Made by a program: the position numbers and the translations under genes
Shown here: positions 7,875 through 14,770 of the stretch, piece by piece
Position numbering within the stretch: the stretch's first letter is position 1
Layout of the letters: every line of letters starts with the position of its first letter
Notes under the pieces: generated by a model
Told to the model about the DNA's origin: nothing
The model's database searches: none
Seen by the model: only the letters and a program-made list of their open reading frames with translations
Assembly: GCF_008107695.1 (NCBI RefSeq)
Contig: NZ_VIRG01000065.1
Location: 1 to 35,477 of the forward strand
Source: Stappia sp. BW2
GTDB taxonomy: Bacteria; Pseudomonadota; Alphaproteobacteria; Rhizobiales; Stappiaceae
Length of the DNA stretch: 35,477 nt
Direction of reading: 5' to 3'

Positions 7875-8720
7875 ATGAAAACCGTTCAAGTCGGATCGCT
7901 TTTAATCAGTAACGACCGGCCGATGGCTCTCATCGGGGGCATTAATGTCATCGAGTCCCGTGACCTCGCCCTGCTGGTGGCAGAAGAATTCGTTAGAATC
8001 ACCACAGATCTTGGTCTGCCTTATATTTTCAAAGCCTCCTTCGACAAGGCCAACCGCTCTTCGATTCACTCATATCGCGGACCAGGCCTTGACGCGGGAT
8101 TAGAAGTATTGCGCGAGGTCCGCGATACATTTGGCATCCCTGTCATCACCGACATCCACGACCCTAGTCAGGCTTCCCCGGTGTCCGAGGTGTGCGAGAT
8201 ACTTCAGATCCCCGCCTTTCTTGCGCGTCAGACCGATCTCATCGCTGCGGCTGCCGTAACCGGCGCAGTAATCAATGTGAAAAAGCCGCAGTTCATGAGC
8301 CCTCCCCAAGTGCGCAACCTCGTCGAAAAGCTGCAAGAGTGCGGAAATGAAAAAGTCATGCTGTGCGAGCGAGGTTCGTGTTTTGGCTACGACAACCTAG
8401 TGGTCGACATGCTCGGTATTGGCATTATGCGAGCTACTAGCAACGATGCACCGATCATCTTCGATGTAACACACGCCCTTCAGATGAGGGAGGCTGCTGC
8501 CGGGGCCTCAGGGGGCAGGCGCAGCCAGGTAGCGGAACTTGGTCGAGCAGGCCTCGCCGTCGGACTGGCGGGGCTCTTCGTAGAGGCGCACCCCAATCCT
8601 GATCAGGCCAAGTGCGACGGGCCAAGCGCTTTACCTCTAGCTCAGCTTCGCCCCTTCCTGGAGCAGATGAAAGCAGTTGATGAATTGGTCAAAGGCCTGC
8701 CGAAACTGGAAATCGAGTAA
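7875..8720 (+). CDS. kdsA: 3-deoxy-8-phosphooctulonate (Kdo-8-P) synthase
   Basis: A 281-residue protein matching KdsA over its whole length. It condenses phosphoenolpyruvate with arabinose-5-phosphate to Kdo-8-phosphate for lipopolysaccharide core synthesis in the cytoplasm. Diagnostic stretches are [50 protein letters not shown] and [21 protein letters not shown]. At the position where metal-dependent enzymes have Cys, this one has Asn (GGINVIES), as in the E. coli metal-independent class. It lacks the usual neighbours (pyrG, eno) and lies on accessory DNA, so it may be a second copy or belong to a surface-polysaccharide function. The ATG follows GGGAG. Confidence 0.95.
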   Translation: MKTVQVGSLLISNDRPMALIGGINVIESRDLALLVAEEFVRITTDLGLPYIFKASFDKANRSSIHSYRGPGLDAGLEVLREVRDTFGIPVITDIHDPSQASPVSEVCEILQIPAFLARQTDLIAAAAVTGAVINVKKPQFMSPPQVRNLVEKLQECGNEKVMLCERGSCFGYDNLVVDMLGIGIMRATSNDAPIIFDVTHALQMREAAAGASGGRRSQVAELGRAGLAVGLAGLFVEAHPNPDQAKCDGPSALPLAQLRPFLEQMKAVDELVKGLPKLEIE

Positions 8721-9077
8721 TCACCTCAAAGAAGACTCGAGTCAAAGAGTTGTGCGCCTCTGTTGACTGTGGGTTTGAAGCATTCTCGCCGTAGCATCGC
8801 ATCCCGAATTGGACCTTTGTTGGTCAACAGTCGGCCCTAAGCTGACCTTCGCGACAGGCCGCAATGCTGCACGGCACACTTCCTGAAGCTGCCATTCGCA
8901 GAAATCGCGTCCGTCCGACCGTTCAACGACGGATGGGCGGACCTATCACCAATTTGCCACAACTACGCCAGTGTCTGCTTATCTTCGACCAGAAGGAGGA
9001 TCACCAAACATCTCAATATCGAAACAGCAGAAGCGCGTCACGTTTGCTAAGACGCCCACAGCGCAGATCTGGTTCCA
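8721..9077. other. Non-coding spacer between convergent genes
   Basis: This 357-base spacer lies between the ends of kdsA and the leftward membrane-protein gene. It has short GCTGCCATTCGCAG-like words of the kind seen in the other degraded spacers here. The frames crossing it are low-complexity and Arg-rich. I see no gene, RNA or clear terminator hairpin. Confidence 0.5.
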
Positions 9078-10073
9078 TCAGTCAGGTCCCTCATTTGTCC
9101 TCGTCTGCGTTTTCTGCATAGGAATTTGCAGCGCAATCCGTATCAATATCGCGGATATCAGGATCGAAAAGAGAAGCAAGAAGGCGGCATCGAGTAAGGT
9201 GGATATGTTCAGATTTGGACCAGGCAGGAGAGCGCGGATGGCAGGGATTGCCAATGCCAATGCTGCAATACCACCCACATCTTCCAGATGGCTGCCGGAC
9301 TGTCGGGCGTTGTGAATGCTCAAGGCTGCGACGGCCACGGTGACGCAAAAAAGGGCGGCTAGGTAAATACCAATCTGTGTGACTGTCGTCGCCGAGCGCA
9401 CAAAGGAAAACGACGCAATGTGACGGAAAGCATGTCGCGGATGTGGCGTTGCGCGCACATTCAGTGCCAATCCAACATTGCGCTTGGCTACCTCATAGGT
9501 CCAGGCCAGATAGACAGGCGAGCTACCTTTTGAAAAAGACTGGTTCCTTGTCCGCATCCAAATCATGGAATATTGCGCGTATTGTGTGACCGTATCGAGT
9601 GGAAAGGACGCAGGGTCTGCCTCAAAGCCTTGCGTGAATCGGCCAAGTTCCCAGGTGAGCGTGTAATCTTCGTCCTCGTCCGTATCCTTCAGAAAATCAG
9701 ACGCTGATTTCTTCACCTCGAAGGATTGTGGGATGATCCGAAACAAGCGAAACCAAAGATGAGCCTCCGGATTATCGCGGGTCGCACTGTCCATCCAGTT
9801 GCGGTCTATCTTGGCTATGATCGAGAAGGTGACCTCCTCAGTTGTAAAGTCGGTCTGCTCAAATCGCGTGACAATCTCCACGTGAGTGCGTGGCTCTGTT
9901 TCACCTCGTTGTCGTGGGTCAACAAATGTGTGTTTTCCGCCAGGCAGAACCTGCGCTGCGACCGTTTCATCCCGCTCCATTGGGAGATTGGGTTCCTCTG
10001 GCCAAAGCGAAACCAACTGGATCACGCTTGTGATGATTAAGACACAAGCAACGACCATGAGAGACAGGCGCAA
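9078..10073 (-). CDS. DUF4436-like membrane protein
   Basis: A 331-residue protein with one N-terminal membrane helix (about residues 4-24, LMVVACVLIITSVIQLVSLW), an extracytoplasmic strand-rich domain to about residue 225, then three C-terminal helices (about 232-255, 268-285 and 294-318) and a charged tail. This architecture fits the DUF4436 family of unknown function. The start is uncertain. TTG 10073 and ATG 10058 have no ribosome site, but a perfect AGGAGG at 10135-10130 lies five bases before an in-frame ATT at 10124-10122, which would add a short basic N-terminus. It is isolated between long spacers. Confidence 0.65.
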   Translation of the reverse strand: MRLSLMVVACVLIITSVIQLVSLWPEEPNLPMERDETVAAQVLPGGKHTFVDPRQRGETEPRTHVEIVTRFEQTDFTTEEVTFSIIAKIDRNWMDSATRDNPEAHLWFRLFRIIPQSFEVKKSASDFLKDTDEDEDYTLTWELGRFTQGFEADPASFPLDTVTQYAQYSMIWMRTRNQSFSKGSSPVYLAWTYEVAKRNVGLALNVRATPHPRHAFRHIASFSFVRSATTVTQIGIYLAALFCVTVAVAALSIHNARQSGSHLEDVGGIAALALAIPAIRALLPGPNLNISTLLDAAFLLLFSILISAILIRIALQIPMQKTQTRTNEGPD

Positions 10074-10377
10074 GCTGCGATTCAGGTAATGGGTAAGCCT
10101 TGAAAGACTGTAATTCTTGAAAATGAAGGCCTCCTGGGAAACGATCTACCCTTCCTTGAGTTTATCAGGGTTTCACCTTTTTGCAGACCCTGCCGGCGCG
10201 GTTAGGAACTGACACACGTTTTGGATTGCGTCGCCAAAGCCGACATTCATTCATTGCGCAGCTGCGGTGGAAGTGGGCTCCAAGCAGCCAACGCGGCATC
10301 GGCCGTCTTCATCTATCATGGGCTGTTCGAATGTCACGAACGGTGTGGAGTGGAGGGAACGGTACGGAGGAACCGCT

Positions 10378-11010
10378 ATGTCCGCTTCAAACTTGCCCAT
10401 GGTCATCCCGTCCAAGAAGGCCTGGAACCATGGCCGCATAATCGGCCAGAAACGACCGTTGCTTCCCAAACACGTTTGGGCCATTCGTGTCCGACTTGAA
10501 TTGGCCGGCGCCACACGTGATCTTGCACTGTTCAACATGGCGGTCGACAGCAAGCTCAGAGGCTGCGATCTCGTCCGCCTGAAGGTGGCTGACGTCTATG
10601 CCGCCGGGACGGTCAAAGAGCGCGCATCAATCCTACAAAGCAAGACCAGCACACCGGTCCGCTTCGAGATCACCGAAGGAACACGCAAATCGCTGGCTGA
10701 TTGGATCGCCCACCCACTGATGTCAGGCCACGAGTTTCTTTTGCCGGGCCGGTTTCACGACCGACCACACATCTCAACCCGGCAATATGCGCGAATGCTG
10801 AAAGACTGGGTCCGCTCAATCGGACTGGAGCCAAGCGCGTACGGAACCCACTCCATGCGACGAACCAAGGTTGCCCAGATATATCGGAAGACGGGCAACC
10901 TGCGAGCTGTGCAGCTACTTCTTGGCCACACCAAGATGGACAGCACGGTCCGCTATCTTGGCGTCGATCTGGAGGACGCGCTTTCCATTTCTGAAAGCGT
11001 CGAGATTTGA
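10378..11010 (+). CDS. Compact tyrosine recombinase / integrase
   Basis: I chose ATG 10378 because GGAGGAA lies seven bases upstream, giving 210 residues. It is essentially a stand-alone catalytic domain. The signature residues are all present: Arg61 (SKLRGCDL), Lys89 (LQSKT), His158 and Arg161 (THSMRR), His184 (LLGHTKM) and nucleophile Tyr193 (VRYLG). The long N-terminal core-binding domain of phage integrases is missing. This short class occurs in many copies on alphaproteobacterial plasmids and may act in gene mobility or dimer resolution. No phage genes or clear att sites lie nearby. Confidence 0.85.
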   Translation: MSASNLPMVIPSKKAWNHGRIIGQKRPLLPKHVWAIRVRLELAGATRDLALFNMAVDSKLRGCDLVRLKVADVYAAGTVKERASILQSKTSTPVRFEITEGTRKSLADWIAHPLMSGHEFLLPGRFHDRPHISTRQYARMLKDWVRSIGLEPSAYGTHSMRRTKVAQIYRKTGNLRAVQLLLGHTKMDSTVRYLGVDLEDALSISESVEI

Positions 11011-11152
11011 ACGCGGTGGGGCTGGTGGCAACGCCGGCTCCAACCCGTCGCCGGACGATAAAGCCGCCGCCCTCGCGCCGCGTTCCGCCTCGTGAACATT
11101 GGCAAACGCAGTCTGCTTTCGTACCCTGCTTCTAGATACGCAAATAGGTGTA

Positions 11153-11422
11153 ATGATGGAACGCGAACCCAACCTGATCATCTCGAGCGCATCGCAACGG
11201 ATCGTTGAAGACGGTGTGCCATTCAAGGTAGATATCTACAAACTCGAAGGTGGAGATGGCTGGTCGCTGGAAGTAATCACCGCCGACGGCACATCCATTG
11301 TTTGGGACGAGTTGTTCCAGGACGACCAGGCCGCTTTCAACGAAGCGGTCGCGACCATTCGCGAAGAGGGAGCCGTTTCGTTTGCCAATGGCGGTTCAAA
11401 CGTGATCCCGTTCAAGAAATAG
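11153..11422 (+). CDS. Small conserved hypothetical protein (89 aa)
   Basis: This is a soluble, acidic protein with pattern VEDGVPFKVDIYKLE, then GWSLEVITADGTSIVWDELF, then a helix with AFNEAVATIREEG, ending in NVIPF. It resembles a widespread plasmid-borne alphaproteobacterial family of unknown function. Two adjacent in-frame ATGs (11153 and 11156) follow AGGTG; an upstream ATG at 11099 has no ribosome site. It lies 140 bases after the recombinase on the same strand, and such proteins often accompany mobile DNA. No function can be assigned. Confidence 0.65.
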   Translation: MMEREPNLIISSASQRIVEDGVPFKVDIYKLEGGDGWSLEVITADGTSIVWDELFQDDQAAFNEAVATIREEGAVSFANGGSNVIPFKK

Positions 11423-11432
11423 GCCAAGCAAG

Positions 11433-11444
11433 AACGGCCCGGAG
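11433..11444 (+). repeat. Dispersed intergenic repeat, core of copy C
   Basis: The core AACGGCCCGGAG, identical to that of the element at 7687-7710, recurs just after the stop of the 89-aa gene and is followed by a GCTGCCGCTCGTCC stretch. Similarity outside the core is weaker than between copies A and B. Confidence 0.3.
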
Positions 11445-11617
11445 CTGCCGCTCGTCCGGTTCCACTTCGCTGCGGTGCGGCCAGTCGAAGGAGACATTCG
11501 CCGCAACTACTCAACCAGGTAATTCGGCAAGGTCGGCAGCGCGGGACAAACCGGGCCTTTGAGCTTCAAATACTAACGGCTGCTTTTCGTTGTAAAAGAG
11601 CGCAGCTGGGCGCATGA

Positions 11618-12847
11618 TCAATAGTGACCAGGGAGCGGAATCTCTTGCGTCTTGAACGTCCATTTATCCTGAACCACTTTAGGCAAGTTGCACCAATCAA
11701 CGATCGTTACTTGTTGGTTATTGTCATATTTAATGAGCAAGTCGCATTGATCGACATCTTGATCGCGGTCAGAACGGTAGAACTTGTTTTCATCATAGTC
11801 ACCGAGGAACATGATTTCATTTCCCTCCGTTGAATTGTCCATGATTATGTCGTTTCCATCATTTTTCCAAAAGTTGTAACGATCGCTGCCACCCAAACCC
11901 TGCAAGATGTCGTTACCTCCCCCGCCATTAAAAATGTCGTGATATTCAGTACCTTTGAGCGTGTTGTTGGCTTTGTTACCATTGCGCAGAAGGCCGGCTA
12001 CTTTGCGTTTCTTATTACTTGCAGCGACTTGTCTAATCGCACAGCTTTGCGTTTCGGAAACTGCCAGTTGTTGACTATAGAGCGGGCTGACGATTGTTTT
12101 GAGGTAGGCATCCAGACGCGTTGGAACTTCGAACCATTGGTCCCTTGGAATGCTACTCTCGCCAAAGTACCCTGCAACGCCAAGATTTTGGCCCAGCACC
12201 CCGTCAAAACTGCAAAGCCCTTTATTTTGTCCCGATGTCAAACATTTTGCAGTAACGCGCGATCCAAAAACGCCGTATTCGTCGCTGAGGTAATCAACCT
12301 GCCCCTTGCGTTCGAAAATGTGAAACGGAAAATCGTATTCTTTTTCAGAGCGCTTCCCGAGCCCCTTCGCTACGCGGTTGCTCAAAGTGTCGAGCCTTCT
12401 GCATTGGCTGGATTTTTCACCGTCAGTGAGTTCAAAAAGCGTGATTTGAAACATTCTGGACCTCAGCCATTTGAAGTCTGCATTGTTTGATCGTTCCGAC
12501 TGGTTGGTGAGAATTGTGACCTTCCGGGCTTTTTCGTAGTTCACACGCGCGCTTTCGACAGTTGGTTGTTTTTGTGCAGGCTGTGAAGAACCGTCATCAG
12601 CTTGGGTTGCAGACTTCCAAATATCCCGCGCTATTGCCATAGGGGCTTTTTCGACAGGTGTGCGGAACTCAATGCCGTAGGGCAATGAGATCAAATGATC
12701 GCCGACTACAATCTCGGTATTTCTATATGGATATTCCTTATAGAAAAAGATCAACAAAATCGCTGCTGCAAAAACTGAAAACAAGAAAACGTATTTTTTC
12801 AAAGGCTTCATCCACTTTCTGATCACGCGACAAGCCTCATATAACAC
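11618..12847 (-). CDS. Membrane-anchored protein with RTX calcium repeats
   Basis: A 409-residue protein. Residues 18-36 (KYVFLFSVFAAAILLIFFY) form one N-terminal membrane helix preceded by lysines, so the bulk should lie outside the cytoplasm. Residues about 50-290 are unrecognised, with several cysteines. Residues 298-335 hold RTX-type nonapeptides (GTEYHDIFNGGGGNDILQGL, then NDGNDII), which bind calcium in a beta-roll. An N-terminal anchor is unusual for RTX proteins, which are normally released by type I secretion. Met13 (position 12811) is an alternative start; neither has a good ribosome site. Moderate GC and hydrophilic Lys-rich content suggest acquired DNA. Confidence 0.7.
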   Translation of the reverse strand: MLYEACRVIRKWMKPLKKYVFLFSVFAAAILLIFFYKEYPYRNTEIVVGDHLISLPYGIEFRTPVEKAPMAIARDIWKSATQADDGSSQPAQKQPTVESARVNYEKARKVTILTNQSERSNNADFKWLRSRMFQITLFELTDGEKSSQCRRLDTLSNRVAKGLGKRSEKEYDFPFHIFERKGQVDYLSDEYGVFGSRVTAKCLTSGQNKGLCSFDGVLGQNLGVAGYFGESSIPRDQWFEVPTRLDAYLKTIVSPLYSQQLAVSETQSCAIRQVAASNKKRKVAGLLRNGNKANNTLKGTEYHDIFNGGGGNDILQGLGGSDRYNFWKNDGNDIIMDNSTEGNEIMFLGDYDENKFYRSDRDQDVDQCDLLIKYDNNQQVTIVDWCNLPKVVQDKWTFKTQEIPLPGHY

Positions 12848-13328
12848 GCTTAAAATGCTGGTAATTCACTTAAGGATTTTTTTGTGCGTGCTTCAAAGAA
12901 TGGTTGCCCGGCAGGTCAATCAGCCCGGCGGTTTAGATGCCGGACAAAAAGAAAATGGTCATGGATGTAACAAGCAGAAGTGTTCGTGCTGTTTGCGAGC
13001 CCAAACCGTCAGGTAATAAAGCCGCCGTTCGTTCTAGGCGCTACATTTGGTAAAAGGGCTCGGAGCTGCTATGCGGCGGCGCGGCAATGGTTGAGTTGAC
13101 TAGGCTTGTGAGAGCGTCATTTCCGGCCCAAAGCGGACTTTGGTGCTCCGCGCAACAAATGAACGGCTTGAGCCCAAGTTGGTGAAGGCTGCACTTCGCA
13201 TAAGGGCCTGCGCTCGGCACCACTTTTAGTATGGAAAAAACACAGGTTTGCCGAGTGTGATGACGAGAGAGATACGGTGCCCTCGCAATTGTTGCTGCCT
13301 CAGAAAGAACAAAAGCTGCCTTCGGACC
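12848..13328. other. Long spacer without a supported gene
   Basis: This 481-base spacer lies upstream of the RTX gene. Around 13025-13210 it contains words such as GCTCGGAGCTGCTATGCGGC and TCCGGCCCAAAGCGGACTTT, which resemble the other degraded spacers here. Frames across it are short and compositionally unlike protein. The promoter of the RTX gene should lie near its right-hand start (about 12850-12900), but I cannot fix it. Confidence 0.45.
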
Positions 13329-13538
13329 TTATTTGATCTTCAAAACCCGGCGTTCTTGGTAGATCACAGGGTAACCGTCTATTATTTGCGGCGTTTCGGC
13401 AGGAAGAGCGCCTGCCTCGATGTCGGCGACGATCACACGATCTGCTCCACGCCGGGTCTGAAACAAAGTTACTGCTCCGCGAGGCAGCGCCAACTGCACA
13501 AGTAGCCGATGAGCTGCGTCTTCGAATGATTGTGCCAT
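13329..13538 (-). CDS. Small protein coupled to the serine protease (69 aa)
   Basis: The ATG at 13538-13536 lies one base after the TGA of the protease gene (13542-13540), so translation is almost certainly coupled. The protein has a helical start (SFEDAAHRLLVQLAL), then ADRVIVADIEAG and a C-terminal GYPVIYQERRVLK. It is soluble with no signal peptide. No family is recognised. The tight linkage suggests a partner of the protease, such as an inhibitor, adaptor or substrate. It belongs to the leftward arm of the divergent oxidase locus. Confidence 0.7.
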   Translation of the reverse strand: MAQSFEDAAHRLLVQLALPRGAVTLFQTRRGADRVIVADIEAGALPAETPQIIDGYPVIYQERRVLKIK

Positions 13539-13539
13539 T

Positions 13540-14709
13540 TCAGTCGTTCGTTCCCATCCCGCTCACCAATGTTAACCCAAGAGTATCCAAGATCGGGTGG
13601 ATGGGTAGAATATAGGACAAATTGTCGGACGCGTCGCCCGCAAAGATCAGGCCGACTGCTTTCTCTTGACCTGCCGGCACATCCGTCACGACCAGCGCGC
13701 CGGAATCTCCACGATCCGAGAACACGCCCTGTATCCCGCGGACCAGGTAGACCGGTTCGAAATAGACACGCCCGCTAAAGCGAACGCTTTCGATGGCGCT
13801 GTGATACGTCGGAATATCGTAGTCCAACGGGAAGGCCCCGATCATCTGACTTTCAATGCGACCGAACGTCTGTCCCGTAGTGCGTCCGACCTTTTTTACT
13901 AGCAAACCGTCTTCGGGATCAGCGAGAATCTCCGCCAAGGCAATTGGCGTATCATAAAATCCCTGTTGCATCGAACTTACGGAATTGTCGGACAGGATTT
14001 CAAAGACTGCAGCATCGGTATTGCGCAAGTGATCGACGGTGTCAGGTTCGCCCAAAACTATAGGGATCGAAGTGTGATGACTCCCGAGAGTAAAGGGGCG
14101 AAAGCCGGTGGAAGAGACATCTTTGATCCCCGGAGCTGAGACGGGCATGCCGCGCCGCGTGTTGTTGCAGCCGCCAGTTACATGGTTGTTGGTCAGCCCC
14201 AAAAGCGTCCCTTCCTCGTTGCGAACAAGTGCTCCCATCGTCCCGGCAGACCGGCGATTGGCAATCGAGATGGACGAACCGCAGGTATAGCGTTTCCGAA
14301 GGAACTTGCCAGGCTTTGCACCTATCACCACGTCCGGCGTGTCGTCCTTCAGTGTAAAGGGAGACGCTCGCTTGTAGAGAATCTCGACCCCATCGCTGAA
14401 CTGTGACGGCATGCGCTTCTGTTCGGTCTTGGGCATCCGGGCCGCTGTATACACAATGATGCGTTCGCGCGTGTCGGAAACGCCTACCCCGGTCAGCCCG
14501 CTTTTCTGCCAGCTGGTTGGAAGATCTGCACCAAACGCCTGCGCCACCATTTGCTTTTCGCCGGCGTCGACATCCTGCTCGGGCGGACCTGCAGCAATCA
14601 GTCGGCTGTCCAGCGCCCAGCTTCGGATTGCCTTTGCCTTTTGGATCAATTCCGCATTGGCCACGTCGTGCCCCCCCGGCCCATCACGTTGATTGAAACC
14701 AAATAACAT
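13540..14709 (-). CDS. Trypsin-like serine protease
   Basis: This is a chymotrypsin-fold protease of 389 residues from the first ATG. The catalytic triad is visible: His176 in LTNNHVTGG, Asp232 in NTDAAVF and Ser336 in RGDSGALVV. There is no signal peptide, so it should act in the cytoplasm unless cleaved unusually. The annotated ATG lies inside a palindrome (14704-14718). The GTG at 14664-14662 (residue 16), preceded by a G-run, is a plausible alternative start. It diverges from the five-gene oxidase operon with a 61-base shared promoter region. In the quinohemoprotein amine dehydrogenase (qhp) system a serine protease of another fold (QhpE, subtilisin-like) matures the CTQ subunit; a similar role here is an inference. 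Confidence 0.85.
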   Translation of the reverse strand: MLFGFNQRDGPGGHDVANAELIQKAKAIRSWALDSRLIAAGPPEQDVDAGEKQMVAQAFGADLPTSWQKSGLTGVGVSDTRERIIVYTAARMPKTEQKRMPSQFSDGVEILYKRASPFTLKDDTPDVVIGAKPGKFLRKRYTCGSSISIANRRSAGTMGALVRNEEGTLLGLTNNHVTGGCNNTRRGMPVSAPGIKDVSSTGFRPFTLGSHHTSIPIVLGEPDTVDHLRNTDAAVFEILSDNSVSSMQQGFYDTPIALAEILADPEDGLLVKKVGRTTGQTFGRIESQMIGAFPLDYDIPTYHSAIESVRFSGRVYFEPVYLVRGIQGVFSDRGDSGALVVTDVPAGQEKAVGLIFAGDASDNLSYILPIHPILDTLGLTLVSGMGTND

Positions 14710-14718
14710 GCTATGTTA
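14704..14718. promoter_or_regulatory. Palindrome in the divergent promoter region
   Basis: TAACAT-GCT-ATGTTA is a perfect 6-bp inverted repeat with a three-base centre. It lies in the AT-rich 61 bases between the protease and the hemocyanin-like gene and overlaps the first ATG of the protease. Its position suggests an operator controlling both directions. No regulator gene is adjacent, so the binding protein is unknown. Confidence 0.4.
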
Positions 14719-14770
14719 GGTTGTATCAAACATTAGTTGTTATACTTCGATACTTAAGTTCGGTATTCAC

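Noticed and set aside
8864..9121. Rightward open frame in the spacer after kdsA
   Set aside because: Arg/Ser/Gln-rich, no ribosome site, overlaps the end of the leftward membrane-protein gene.
10221..10377. Longer N-terminus for the tyrosine recombinase
   Set aside because: The internal ATG at 10378 has a strong ribosome site and the extra residues do not resemble the family.
10267..11010. Recombinase as the integrase of a prophage or genomic island
   Set aside because: No phage genes, tRNA or att-like direct repeats lie nearby; this short class is common as solitary plasmid genes.
13041..13223. Leftward 60-residue open frame in the spacer before the RTX gene
   Set aside because: It lies in the degraded spacer sequence, has no ribosome site and looks like a translated repeat.
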